Shown piece by piece: positions 17,712-26,929 of a DNA stretch of 58,978 nt (position 1 is the stretch's first letter; the number at the start of each line of letters is the position of its first letter). Source of the DNA: Kitasatospora humi (lineage in GTDB: Bacteria; Actinomycetota; Actinomycetes; Streptomycetales; Streptomycetaceae); the NCBI RefSeq assembly GCF_020907985.1, contig NZ_JAJJPA010000042.1:1-58978 (forward strand), read 5' to 3'. The position numbers and the translations under genes are program-made. A model generated the notes under the pieces. It searched no databases. It saw nothing but the letters and a program-made list of their open reading frames with translations, and was not told where the DNA came from.

Positions 17712-17850
17712 TCAGGACAGCGGCTTGGCACAACGTGCGGTGAGCATGTCGGTCATCAGCTGGATCTCCGAGGTCTGGGCGTTGACCATCGACTGGGCCA
17801 GGCGCTTCTGCGCGGCGTTCTTCGCCAGATCGACTGGGCGACCGCTTCTC
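17712..17850 (-). pseudogene. C-terminal remnant of a DUF305-family protein
   Basis: The minus frame reads DLAKNAAQKRLAQSMVNAQTSE, IQLMTDMLTARCAKPLS, stop at 17712, which fits the C-terminal helix pair of DUF305 proteins (His/Met-rich extracytoplasmic proteins often linked to copper). The His-rich N-terminal two thirds are missing or in other frames upstream. A TTGCA-type palindrome (17887-17899) lies close to the truncated end. Confidence 0.5.
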
Positions 17851-17886
17851 GCGCCCGCTTGTGGTTGTCAGCTTTCCATGAAACCT

Positions 17887-17899
17887 TTGCTGTATGCAA
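17887..17899. promoter_or_regulatory. TTGCA-type palindrome (site 5)
   Basis: TTGCTGTATGCAA, one mismatch to the palindrome; flanks CT and TGAAG. It lies 43 bp before the ATG of the open frame at 17942 and near the broken end of the DUF305 remnant. Confidence 0.65.
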
Positions 17900-17941
17900 T
17901 GAAGTCGCGCTGCTCTTCGGGTCCCCGAGGCCACCAGCGGA

Positions 17942-18550
17942 ATGAACACGATGCCAAGACCCACACCACACTCCGACGCCGCCGTCCGCACTGAGGCGAC
18001 CGCAGAGGAGCGCCGGCTCCGCAAGGAGCACCCACCGTCGCCCCTGGCCCTCCTGGGCGGCGCCGTGCTGTTGTGCGCGGGAACCGCCAATGCGGCACCG
18101 CGCGCCCTACACCTGAGCCGACCCGCGACCACGGCATGCCTCCTGCTCAGCGCCGCCCTGGTCGCCTCCATCACCCCGGCACTGCTGTTGGCGCTTCTGC
18201 TCGCCACCGTTCACCCTCGGCCGGACCGGCACGGGGAGTCGGCCACGGCGGAATCCGCCAGGCGGACCCCCCTTCGTGCCATCCGGCATCTGCGGTCACT
18301 GGCCCGACGGCACCCAAGGCCCGGCAGGTCCAGCGGTCGCCGGGACAGCCCCGCGAATGCGATTGGACAGCCAACGCGGACAGGGGTCGGCCGCCGTGAC
18401 CGCCGCCCGTTTCACGTGCGCTCCCTGCCGTGCTCCCACCCCGGCGCACACGCCCAGGCGCATGTACAGGGAACCGCGTGCTTCCGTGTCGTCCATCTCA
18501 ATCAGAGAGATCCCCGTGCGGTACGACCATATTATTTGCATAATGCAAAG
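17942..18550 (+). other. Open frame fused in frame to the CLC gene; possible separate membrane protein
   Basis: From the ATG at 17942 the frame runs without stop into the CLC gene. The first ~100 codons have good bias and encode two hydrophobic stretches (LALLGGAVLLCAGTANA; LLLSAALVASITPALLLALLLA); the next ~100 codons are basic and low in bias. The site-6 operator lies inside the frame. It may be a small operator-controlled membrane gene that has lost its stop, or an unusually long N-terminus. I favour the first. Confidence 0.35.
18536..18548. promoter_or_regulatory. TTGCATAATGCAA palindrome (site 6)
   Basis: A perfect palindrome ending 2 bp before the first plausible CLC start (GTG 18551), preceded by an AT-rich ATATTATT patch that could be a -10 region. 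Binding here should block transcription of the channel gene. Confidence 0.75.
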
Positions 18551-20356
18551 GTGATTGCTGAACCCTCCCCCGCCTCTCCCGACGCTCACCCCGGCGCTCC
18601 GATACCGGTGCGCCGCGGCCCGGGCGCCCTCCCCGACCTGCTGCGCGGCACCAAGAGCGGCCTCCTGGTCCTGGCCCTGCTGGTCGGCGCCGGCGCCGGC
18701 CTCGGCGCCATCGCCTTCCGCTGGCTGATCAAGACATTCACGCTTCTGCTGTCCGGGCACGCTGATTACGCGGCTGCCGGGCATGCCGCCAACCCCCATG
18801 TGCCGTGGCTGGGGCGGTGGTTCGTACTGCTCGCCCCGGTCGTGGCCGGCCTGCTCTACGGGCCGCTGGTCCAGCGGTTCGCCCGCGAGGCGCGCGGCCA
18901 CGGCGTGCCCGAGGTGATGTTCGCCGTCGCCCGCCGCGGTGGGCGGATCGCCCCGCAGGTCGCGCTGGTCAAGTCACTGGCCTCCGCACTGACCATCGGC
19001 GGCGGCGGTTCGGTCGGCCGCGAGGGCCCGATCGTGCAGATCGGCTCCGCGCTCGGCTCCACCCTCGGACGAGTGGTGCGTGTGCCGGAGGGTCGGATGA
19101 AGGTCCTGGTCGCCTGCGGCGCGGCCGGCGGCATCGCCGCCACCTTCAACGCGCCGCTGGCCGGGGTGTTCTTCGCGATGGAGCTGATCCTGCGCGACTT
19201 CACCGCCGAGGCCTTCGGCATGGTGGTGCTCTCCTCCGTCACCTCCTCCGTCATCGGACGGGCCGCCTTCGGCGACGCCCCCTTCCTGCAGTTGCCCGCC
19301 TTCGGCGTCCACCACCTCTCCCAGTACCTGCTGTTCGCCCTGCTCGGAATGCTCGCCGGCATCGTCGGCGTCGGCTTCACCCGGATCCTGTACTGGATCG
19401 AGGACGCCTGCGACTGGGCCTGGCGCGGACCGGAGTGGGCCCGCCCCGCCGTCGGCGGTCTGCTGCTCGGCCTGGTCCTGCTCGCCCTGCCCGAGATGTA
19501 CGGCGTCGGCTACCCGGTGCTGGAGAACGCCGTCAACGGCAAGTACGTCATCGGCTTCCTGCTGCTGCTCCTCGTCGGGAAGATCGCCGCGACCAGCCTG
19601 ACCATCGGCATCGGCGGCTCCGGCGGCGTCTTCGCCCCGTCCCTGTTCATGGGCGCCATGCTCGGCTCCGCCTTCGGCGCCACCGTCCAGCACCTCGCCC
19701 CCGCCACCGCCGGCCCCGTCGGCCCCTACGCCCTGATCGGCATGGGCGCCGTCTTCGCCGGAGCCGCCCGCGCCCCCATCACCGCCGTCATCATCCTGTT
19801 CGAACTCACCGGCGAATACACGATCATCCTGCCCCTGATGGCCGCCATCGTCGTCGCCACCCTGATCAGCCGCGCCCTGTCGGACGACACCATCTACAGC
19901 CTCAAACTGCGCCGCCGCGGCATCGACCTCGACCACAAGCCCGCCACATCGCCGCTCGCCGGTCTCACTGTCGCCGCCGCGATGGAGCCCCTGCCCGCGG
20001 CCATCAACGAGACCACCCCGCTCCCCAAAGCCGCCGACGTCCTCGCCGCCTCCCCGCACGGAGCGCTGCCGGTGGTCGCCGCAGACGGGGCCTACCTCGG
20101 CATCGCCACCGCGAGCTCAGCAGCCGAACTCCTCGCCGACGCGGAACACGACGACGCCGCGATCAGCGCCATCACCCACCGCCCGGCGCTCATCACCGCC
20201 GAGACCCAACTGGCCGACGCCCTCGGCCTGCTGGTCAGCGCCAACGGCATGGGCCTGCCGGTCCTCGACGCCGGCCACACCCGCCTGACCGGCTGGCTCA
20301 CCCACCAGTCCGTCCTCACCGCCCTCCACCGCAGTCAGCCACAAACCACCGCCTGA
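18551..20356 (+). CDS. CLC-type chloride channel/H+-Cl- exchanger with CBS domains
   Basis: About 601 aa from the GTG at 18551 (start uncertain; another GTG at 18608). CLC motifs: GHGVPEVM (anion site GSGIP region), GREGPIVQ with the gating Glu, GGVFAPSL (GxFxP) and GAVFAGAARAP. Roughly ten to twelve membrane helices, then a C-terminal cytosolic part with two CBS motifs (ITHRPALITAETQLADAL; LTGWLTHQSVLTAL), which usually bind nucleotides. The family moves chloride, often coupled to protons, and supports acid tolerance and charge balance. The second CLC at 21149 is a paralogue without CBS. Confidence 0.93.
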   Translation: MIAEPSPASPDAHPGAPIPVRRGPGALPDLLRGTKSGLLVLALLVGAGAGLGAIAFRWLIKTFTLLLSGHADYAAAGHAANPHVPWLGRWFVLLAPVVAGLLYGPLVQRFAREARGHGVPEVMFAVARRGGRIAPQVALVKSLASALTIGGGGSVGREGPIVQIGSALGSTLGRVVRVPEGRMKVLVACGAAGGIAATFNAPLAGVFFAMELILRDFTAEAFGMVVLSSVTSSVIGRAAFGDAPFLQLPAFGVHHLSQYLLFALLGMLAGIVGVGFTRILYWIEDACDWAWRGPEWARPAVGGLLLGLVLLALPEMYGVGYPVLENAVNGKYVIGFLLLLLVGKIAATSLTIGIGGSGGVFAPSLFMGAMLGSAFGATVQHLAPATAGPVGPYALIGMGAVFAGAARAPITAVIILFELTGEYTIILPLMAAIVVATLISRALSDDTIYSLKLRRRGIDLDHKPATSPLAGLTVAAAMEPLPAAINETTPLPKAADVLAASPHGALPVVAADGAYLGIATASSAAELLADAEHDDAAISAITHRPALITAETQLADALGLLVSANGMGLPVLDAGHTRLTGWLTHQSVLTALHRSQPQTTA

Positions 20357-20435
20357 CCAGGACGACTTCGCGGGTGCGGCGGCCGCGCCGCCCCACCCGC
20401 CGCCGTCCGCCCGCAGCCCAGGGAAGGACCCGCCC

Positions 20436-20924
20436 ATGCCCCGCCTGGTCAGAACCCCCGCCTCCCCGAGCGGTTTTCGCCGTGCCGTCGTACGCGCACC
20501 GATCCGCCTCTACCACTGGCACCTGGGCTGGGCCCTCGGAAAGCGGTTCCTCCTGCTGACCCACACCGGCCGCAGCAGCGGCCAGCAGCGGCAGGTCGTC
20601 CTGGAGATCGCCGGCCGCGACCGCGCCACCGGCGCCTACCACCTCGCCTCCGGCTTCGGCCCCCGTTCCCAGTGGTACCGCAACATCCTGGCCGACCCGC
20701 ACGTGACCATCCAGATCGGCAAACACCGCAGCACAGCCCTGGCACAACCCCTCGGACCGGAGGAGTCGGGCCGCCTGATGGCCGCGTACGCCAAACGACA
20801 CCCACGCCTCGCACGTCAACTGGCCGCCCTGTGCGGGCTGAGCGTGGACGGCAGCGAACAGGACTACTACGCCGTCGGCCGCGACCACATCCCCTTCGTC
20901 GCCGTCTACCCGACCCAGCCCTGA
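20436..20924 (+). CDS. DDN-like F420/nitroreductase-family protein
   Basis: 162 aa; ATG at 20436 with GGGAAGGA upstream. The motif LLLTHTGRSSGQQRQVVL and GPRSQWYRNILADPHVTIQIG are typical of the deazaflavin-dependent nitroreductase family (DUF385), whose members reduce quinones or nitro compounds with F420H2. Ends HIPFVAVYPTQP. Follows the CLC gene by 79 bp in the same direction and may be cotranscribed. Cofactor use is inferred from family. Confidence 0.88.
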   Translation: MPRLVRTPASPSGFRRAVVRAPIRLYHWHLGWALGKRFLLLTHTGRSSGQQRQVVLEIAGRDRATGAYHLASGFGPRSQWYRNILADPHVTIQIGKHRSTALAQPLGPEESGRLMAAYAKRHPRLARQLAALCGLSVDGSEQDYYAVGRDHIPFVAVYPTQP

Positions 20925-21148
20925 ACGGCCGTACCCCGCAACAAGCACATCGGTCCTGACAAACGATCAGTGAGGCTTCGGCATCCCGGGGAACGGCGAT
21001 CGCTCGCACCCGCTTGTCGGCTGCCGAATACGGTCTCCTCCCGGCCGAGGTCACACGGAAGCCGGCGCCGCGTCGTGTCGCTGCCCGGATGTGCCGCATA
21101 CAGGCGGCGCAGTTCGGTAAGTCCTGTGCCCTGTCAGCCGCTTGGGCG

Positions 21149-22447
21149 TCAGTCAGCCACTTCGGTTCCGCGGCGCCGCAGTTTGAGCGTGTAGACGGTG
21201 CCGCCGGACAGCGCCTTGCTGACGAGGACGGTCAGGGCGGTCGCGGCCATGAGGGGCAGAACCAGCTCGTAGTCACCGGTCAGTTCGGGCAGAGCGACGA
21301 TCGCGGTGACGGGGGCGCGGGCGGCGCCGACGAAGACGGCCGCCATGCCGATGAGGCCGTACATCCCGGTCGGCCCCGTCTGGCCGGACTGGAGTTGGTG
21401 CACGGCCTGGCCGAAGGCGGAGCCCAGCGTGGCGCCCATGAACAGCGTGGGCGCGAGGATCCCACCGGGGCCGCCGATGCCGATGGTCAGGCAGGTCGCA
21501 ACGATCTTCCCGGCCAGTAGCGCCAGCAGGAACGCGGTGGCGTACCTGCCGTTGACCGCGTTCTCCATGACGAGGTAGCCGACCCCGTACAGCTGCGGCA
21601 TGAGGAGCAGCAACCCACCGAGCAGGAACCCGCCGACGGCCGGGCGGGCCCATTCCGGTCCGCGCCAGAGGAGGTCGCAGGCGTCCTCGACCTGGTAGAG
21701 GACGTGGGCGAAGGCCACACCGGCCAGGCCCGCCAGGACGGCCAGAAGTACGAGGTACGGGTAGGTGGAAGGGGACGGTACGGCAAACGCGGGCACGTGG
21801 AAGGCGGGCGCCGTGCCGTACACGGCCCGGCCGATCAGCGTCGCGGTGACGGTGGCGAGCGCCAGCGGGGCGAAGGCTTCGACACTGAGTTCGCGCAGCA
21901 GCAGCTCCACCGCGAAGAACAGCCCGGCCAGGGGCGCATTGAACGTAGCGGCCGTAGCGCCGGCGGCCCCGCAGCAGAGCAGGATCCTCAGCTGGGCCGC
22001 GGGCAGCTGGGCCAGTTGCCCCGCGGCCGAGCCGAGCGCGGCACCGACCTGGACCAGCGGCCCCTCGCGGCCCACGGAACCGCCCCCGCCGATGCACACC
22101 GCTGAGGCCAGCGCTCTGACCGCCGGTACCCGCAGCCCGATCCGCCCGCCCCGGTGCATGACCGCGTCCATCGCCTCCGGCACGCCCAGGCCGCGCGCCC
22201 CAGAAGCGAAGAAGTGCACCAGCGGCCCGTAGACCAGCCCGGCGACCACCGGCACCAGCACGACGAACCACCTTCCGAGCCACGACAGATGGGGATTGGC
22301 CGCATGATCGGCTGCCGCGTAGTCCGCGTGGCCCGACAGCAGCAGGGTGAAGATCCGGATCAGCCAGCGGAAGACGACTGCCCCGCCGGCCGCCGCCGCG
22401 CCCACCAGCACAGCAAGCCCGGCCAAGCCGGACCGGCCCGCGTTCAT
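21149..22447 (-). CDS. CLC-type chloride channel/exchanger, no CBS domains
   Basis: 432 aa from the ATG at 22447. Motifs GLGVPEAM, GREGPLVQ (gating Glu) and GGILAPTLF are intact; the protein ends right after the membrane domain (YTLKLRRRGTEVAD) where the 18551 protein continues into CBS domains. Long stretches such as RWLI(K/R)xFTLLLSGHADYAAA are shared with the 18551 product, so this is a duplication. The operator at 22477-22489 lies 30 bp before its start. Confidence 0.93.
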   Translation of the reverse strand: MNAGRSGLAGLAVLVGAAAAGGAVVFRWLIRIFTLLLSGHADYAAADHAANPHLSWLGRWFVVLVPVVAGLVYGPLVHFFASGARGLGVPEAMDAVMHRGGRIGLRVPAVRALASAVCIGGGGSVGREGPLVQVGAALGSAAGQLAQLPAAQLRILLCCGAAGATAATFNAPLAGLFFAVELLLRELSVEAFAPLALATVTATLIGRAVYGTAPAFHVPAFAVPSPSTYPYLVLLAVLAGLAGVAFAHVLYQVEDACDLLWRGPEWARPAVGGFLLGGLLLLMPQLYGVGYLVMENAVNGRYATAFLLALLAGKIVATCLTIGIGGPGGILAPTLFMGATLGSAFGQAVHQLQSGQTGPTGMYGLIGMAAVFVGAARAPVTAIVALPELTGDYELVLPLMAATALTVLVSKALSGGTVYTLKLRRRGTEVAD

Positions 22448-22476
22448 CGTGCACCGCGGCGGTTCACACAGGACCT

Positions 22477-22489
22477 TCGCACCGTGCAA
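22477..22489. promoter_or_regulatory. TTGCA-type palindrome (site 9)
   Basis: TCGCACCGTGCAA, one mismatch (C for T at position 2). Lies 30 bp upstream of the CLC start at 22447 (minus), where it would overlap the promoter. Confidence 0.55.
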
Positions 22490-22560
22490 GGTTAACCACG
22501 CTCAGCAGCCGAACACGGACAATACCCAGCCCACACCCCGCCAATCGCAGCAGCTTTTCT

Positions 22561-22573
22561 TTGCACAGAGCAA
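22561..22573. promoter_or_regulatory. TTGCA-type palindrome (site 7)
   Basis: TTGCACAGAGCAA, one mismatch; preceded by TTTTC and followed by TACAATGG. It is 203 bp upstream of the small gene at 22776 and 114 bp upstream of the CLC start on the other strand. Confidence 0.65.
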
Positions 22574-22775
22574 TACAATGGAGAGTGGACGGGCCGCAGT
22601 CGGTCGGCGTCCGCATGAACGCTTTCCGCCGACAGGGTGTGGTATGCACAGCGGCATGTGGACAGAGCGCATGCGGCTCCGCATCAAGCTCATTCCGTGG
22701 GGTGTTCGGCGGTGCAAGGTGGCCGGTTCGGCGCCCTGACCACTCGATGCGGCATGGCGAGGAGACCGGGAGAGC

Positions 22776-23015
22776 ATGACAGTGAACGCGACCGAGCGGT
22801 ACGCCGTAGCCCTTCCGGGAGCGGTCGGCGCGCACAGCCCCGCGCAGGTCGTCATCGTGCACCCGACCGATGACGTCGGCGATGACGGGGGCCGTGTCTG
22901 GACCGACGCGACCGGGCGGTTCCGGATGGAAATCACGCGCGAGGTCGCCATGCTGCTGGCGGCACCGGGCGGATACGACCGGCATCCGTGTCTGCACGCG
23001 GTCCCCCTTCCGTGA
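22776..23015 (+). CDS. Small protein, unknown (79 aa)
   Basis: ATG at 22776 after GGGAGAG. The sequence (RYAVALPGAVG; QVVIVHPTDDVGDDGGRVW; TGRFRMEITREVAMLLA) is soluble, with good codon bias and no motif I recognise. It is followed 155 bp later by the zinc ribbon at 23171. Compare the layout at 7009-7829, where another small unknown gene precedes the other zinc ribbon. Confidence 0.6.
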   Translation: MTVNATERYAVALPGAVGAHSPAQVVIVHPTDDVGDDGGRVWTDATGRFRMEITREVAMLLAAPGGYDRHPCLHAVPLP

Positions 23016-23170
23016 CGGATCAGCTGCCGCAAGGCCTGCCGGTCGGGCGCCCGTTCCGGGTGACCGACTGGAAGGGTGGTGTGTTGTGCACAGTGCCGCT
23101 GGCACGGGGAGAGCACGAGACGGACAGCCAGCCACTGATGACCCGTCCACCTCGATGAAGGGAGGACAGC

Positions 23171-23440
23171 ATGACGGCCGAACTGAGCACCGACCTCGTA
23201 CGGTTCGTCTGCCCCAGGTGTTCCCAGCAGTGGGAGCACGAGTACCAGGTCGTACACGGCGAGACACCCGACGGAGAAGATCGGGACTACTATCAGCACC
23301 ACGGACGGCCGGTGATGCCACCGTTCAGCCAGAGCGGCTCGGTTCCTTGTCCGCACTGCGGGCGTCAGACCGTAGGAAGCCTGGCTCAGAGGCGCTACGC
23401 GGCGTCCTACGCCGCCACCAAGACGTCGCCATCCGCCTGA
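23171..23440 (+). CDS. Small zinc-ribbon protein (paralogue of 7548-7829)
   Basis: 89 aa; ATG at 23171 with AGGGAGGA. Two Cys pairs, FVCPRCSQQW and VPCPHCGRQT, and between them EDRDYYQHHGRPVMPPF, which aligns with REYYRLNGLPVMPPY of the 7548 product. Predicted single-zinc cytosolic protein. Function unknown; it shares the upstream-operator context with its paralogue. Confidence 0.75.
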   Translation: MTAELSTDLVRFVCPRCSQQWEHEYQVVHGETPDGEDRDYYQHHGRPVMPPFSQSGSVPCPHCGRQTVGSLAQRRYAASYAATKTSPSA

Positions 23441-23564
23441 CACAGCACGTCATGACCCCGCGGGGCCCGTGAGCTGTCGCCCAGGACCGCAAGACGACTG
23501 GCCAAAGGCCCGTGCCCTTCCACCAGTCCTCCCTTCACGCCCCGACCCGACCATCTCCGCGACG

Positions 23565-24947
23565 TCAGCTCAACGGGTCCGAGTACTCGACCGCCGAGCT
23601 GCGCGCACCGTCACCGGCGTCAGCCGCGACCTGACGGCACTGGTCGACGGCGAGGCGTGCCAGGCACAGCAGCAGCCCCGCCAACAGTACGTCCTGCAAG
23701 GGCAGTTGTGTGACCGCCAGGAACGTGGCGACCAGCGCCGTCCGCTCCCCCAGTCCACCGCACCAGGCCGCGCGGAGCGCCGCCACCCGCCCGACGGCCA
23801 GCTTGACCCCGATGACGATCAGCAGGGCCCCGACGACCGGCAGCGGAACCAGGCCAGCCTCCTCCCCCAGCCCGCACCACAGCAACAGCAACAGCACGCA
23901 CCCCGACACCACCCCGGCCCAACGGGTGCGGGCACCCGAGCCGACGGACACCGCCGTGCGCGACGGCGAACCGCCGACCGGCAGTGCGTGACAGAACGCA
24001 CCGACCACGTTCGCCGCCGCCTGCACCAGCATGTCCCGCGTACGGTCCGCCGTGCGATGCCCCTCCCCGGCGGCCCGCTGCGGTGAGATCCCGGCGGCCT
24101 GGGCGAGCGCGACCAGCGCCACCGAACAGGCCCCGCCCACCAGGTGCGCCATCACCCCCCAGGCCGGCATCGTCAGTGGCGGAACGCCGTCCGGGATCCG
24201 GCCGAGCGAACCCGCCAGCGGCACCGCCACCCCCGAGAGGCGCACCAACGCGGCGGTGACCACCAGCGCGACGAGCACCGCCAGCGGACGCACGCGCGGC
24301 ACCGCATGGGCCAGTGCCCACACGAGCACCGTCAGCACCGCCACCGCGGTGGCCGCCGTCGACCACTGCCCCGGTTGCGCGAGCCACGCCAGCACCCGTA
24401 GCAGCCGGTTGTGGTGGTGCGTCCGGAAGCCGGTCGCCTCGTGCATGGCCCCGGCGATGATCTGCACCGCGCAGCCCACCGAGAACCCGGCCATCGCCCC
24501 GCCCGGCACCAAGCGCAGCAGCGCGTCCAACCGCAGCACCGTGAACAGCGCCATCGCCAGCGCGACCATCAACGTCAACGCGGCGACGTTGCCCGGCGCC
24601 GCCGGATCCAGGTGCGCATGTCGCAGGGCCCCTCGCGCGGTCAACGCGATGGCACTGGTCAAGGTCGTGACCATCAGCGGAGTCCGCACGAGCAGCGATC
24701 CCACGATCGACGGCCAAACCCCCGCGTACAGTCCGGTTTCGGCGTCGAAGCCCACCATCGCCGCGTACGCCATGCCCTGCGGCGCGCTGAACAGTGCCGT
24801 GACCAGCCCGGCCACCACGTCCACCGCGCCGGCCTTGGTCGGCCGACCTCGCCGCCCGGCACTCACCGGTGCGGCTTCGACGGCGGCCCGCGCCGCCGGG
24901 ATGCGTCGGCCGGGCGCCTCGACCCGGTCCTTGTCGAGATGATCCAC
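23565..24947 (-). CDS. SulP-family anion transporter
   Basis: 460 aa. GTG at 24947 with GGGAGG 7 nt upstream. Starts the membrane domain with VVAGLVTALFSAPQGMAYAAMVGF, the SulP signature near helix 1, and continues with about eleven helices (LLVRTPLMVTTLTSAIALTA; GNVAALTLMVALAMALFTVL; GVVSGCVLLLLLW). No STAS domain follows, so it is the short form. SulP proteins move sulfate, bicarbonate or other anions. It is closely similar to the transporter at 42378, including the sequence around the start. Confidence 0.9.
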   Translation of the reverse strand: MDHLDKDRVEAPGRRIPAARAAVEAAPVSAGRRGRPTKAGAVDVVAGLVTALFSAPQGMAYAAMVGFDAETGLYAGVWPSIVGSLLVRTPLMVTTLTSAIALTARGALRHAHLDPAAPGNVAALTLMVALAMALFTVLRLDALLRLVPGGAMAGFSVGCAVQIIAGAMHEATGFRTHHHNRLLRVLAWLAQPGQWSTAATAVAVLTVLVWALAHAVPRVRPLAVLVALVVTAALVRLSGVAVPLAGSLGRIPDGVPPLTMPAWGVMAHLVGGACSVALVALAQAAGISPQRAAGEGHRTADRTRDMLVQAAANVVGAFCHALPVGGSPSRTAVSVGSGARTRWAGVVSGCVLLLLLWCGLGEEAGLVPLPVVGALLIVIGVKLAVGRVAALRAAWCGGLGERTALVATFLAVTQLPLQDVLLAGLLLCLARLAVDQCRQVAADAGDGARSSAVEYSDPLS

Positions 24948-25305
24948 CTTTCGCCTCCCATGCCGGGGTTGCCGCCCGCGCTGCGTCCCGGGCCGACGGC
25001 CTGCCGCCCTCCAGGTCAGCAGGAACTGGACCCGCGCCGCGAAAGCCCGCACCCGTTGCTAGGCCAACCAGGTGCAATGCGCGGCATCGACGGCGTGTCG
25101 CCGGACCCACTCCCCTATGGACACCAGCCCCCATGCCCGCGGCTGCGAAGGGCCGGGTTTCAGCCCGAAGATGCGCCCGGGAGCAATCCTGGGGTGCTGA
25201 CCTCAACACCGGCTGCGTGTAACGCGTACCGCCACCACGGTGGCCGAGTCCTCGCTCGCCTGCGTGGCTCCATCGTGCCCGTGCCCACCAGAGGGACAAT
25301 CCTTC
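24948..25305. other. Intergenic region duplicated in part at 43770-43930
   Basis: The ~100 bp next to the SulP start resembles the DNA upstream of the second SulP gene (shared CCGCCCTCCAGGTCA and GGCGTGTCGCCG blocks). A TTGCA half-site occurs near 25067 on the minus strand (ATTGCACC). No gene supported. Confidence 0.5.
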
Positions 25306-26888
25306 ATGACCGTGATCACTCGACGCTCGCTAATGCTGGCCGGCATCGGCGTAGTTGGCACCGCGCCTCTCGACGCTCGCGACGGGGCCACGGCCGCCGG
25401 CAGCCCCTCCCTGGTGAGCGCCTCAAGTTCTGCCGTAGCCGAGCACGACCACAGACGCTCACATGACGGCCGCGAGCGCACCGTCAAGCTCGTCGCCGCG
25501 GCCGCTCCTGTCGACCTGGGCGGGATGAGCGTCAACACCTGGACCTTCAGTGGACAGTTGCCGGGCCAGGAGATCCGGATGACCGCCGGCGACGCCCTGG
25601 TCGCCGAGCTTGTCGACAACCTCCCGGCCGCGACCTCCGTGCACTGGCACGGCATGGCGGTCCCCAATGACATGGACGGGTTCCCGCCGGTCACCCAGCG
25701 TGCCGTTCCCGCCGGTGGCGCGTTCACCTACCAGTTCACCGGCGGCGTCCCGGGCACGTACTGGTTCCACTCGCACGTCGGTGTGCAGCGCGACCGCGGG
25801 CTCTACGGGGCGCTGATCGTCGAGGATCCACACGAGCCGCTGTCGTACGACGACGAGTGGGTGGTCGTGCTGGACGACTGGCTCGATGGAGTCACCGGCA
25901 CCCCTGACGAGGCTCTGGCCGAACTCTCCCACGGCATGGGCGGGATGGGCACGGGTGGGATGAGCGGGACGCCCGGCACGGGCACCGCGACCAGGATCGA
26001 CGGCACGGCCATGGGGCCTTCCGCCTCACCGTCCAGCAGCCCCAAGCCGGGCACGTTCACACTCACCGGCGCCACCAGCCCGCTGCTGGGCGGCGACGCG
26101 GGCGACGTGAAGTACCCGTACCACCTGGTCAACGGCCGCCTCGCTACCGCTCCCGCCGTCCACCGCGCCAAGCCCGGTGCGCGGGTTCGGCTGCGGATCA
26201 TCAACGCGGGCGGGGACACCGCCTACCGTCTCGCGCTGGGCGGGCACACCATGACCATCACCCACACCGACGGCTACCCGGTCGCCCACCAGGACACCGA
26301 CGCCCTGCTGCTCGGCATGGGCGAGCGCTACGACGTCCTGGTCACCCTCAAGGACGGTGTCTTTCCCCTCGTCGCCCTGGCCGAGGGCAAGAACGCCACC
26401 GGTCTCGCCCTCATCCGTACCGGTTACGGCCAGGCGCCGAGCTCCACGGTTCGTCCCAGCGAACTGGACTGCCGACTGGTGACGGCCGATCAGCTGCGCG
26501 CCTGCGACCAGGTGCGGCTGCCCGCCCGTACCCCGGACGTCACCCACCAGGTGAACCTCACCGGTGGAATGCCCGGTACGACTGGTCGATCAACGGCCGC
26601 CGCTTCGACATGCGCGACCCGACCGCCGCGGCGTTCCTGATCCGCCAAGGACAGCGGGTGCGCATGGAGTTCACCAACACCACCGACATGTGGCACCCGA
26701 TGCACCTGCACGGCCACACCTTCCAGCTCGGCGCCACCGGCCCGCGCAAGGACACCGTCATCGTGCTGCCGGGCAGGACCGTCACCTGCGACTTCGATGC
26801 CGACAACCCCGGGCAGTGGCTGGTCCACTGCCACAACGTCTACCACGGAGAAGCCGGGATGATGGGCCTGTTCGCCTACACCACCTGA
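25306..26888 (+). pseudogene. Multicopper oxidase, broken by one frameshift near the C-terminus
   Basis: ATG at 25306 after AGAGGGAC. A Tat-like leader (TRRSLMLAGIGVVG) then cupredoxin domains with copper-ligand boxes HWHG and WFHSH, a Met-rich linker (MGGMGTGGMSG, similar to copper-tolerance oxidases) and, in the next frame, HPMHLHGHTF and HCHNVYHGEAGM. The frames join at a CCC run at 26572-26574; one more C gives one 527-aa protein reading MPRYDWSINGRRF. Secreted laccase/CueO-like copper oxidase. Real decay or sequencing error. Confidence 0.85.
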
Positions 26889-26929
26889 CCGCTCCCGGAG
26901 GGTCCCCCTCACTCAACTCCCGACCCGGT

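Larger units (their letters stand above)
22448..22775. other. Divergent intergenic region with two operator sites
   Basis: Between the second CLC (minus) and the small gene at 22776 (plus). Contains site 9 (22477) and site 7 (22561). A 53-codon frame at 22578 has poor codon bias and is not supported. Confidence 0.5.

Noticed and set aside
22578..22739. 53-codon ORF downstream of operator site 7
   Set aside because: Third-position GC is low and no ribosome site is present.
24411..25466. A 351-codon plus-strand open frame
   Set aside because: Antisense to the SulP gene, with arginine/glutamine-rich low-complexity translation.
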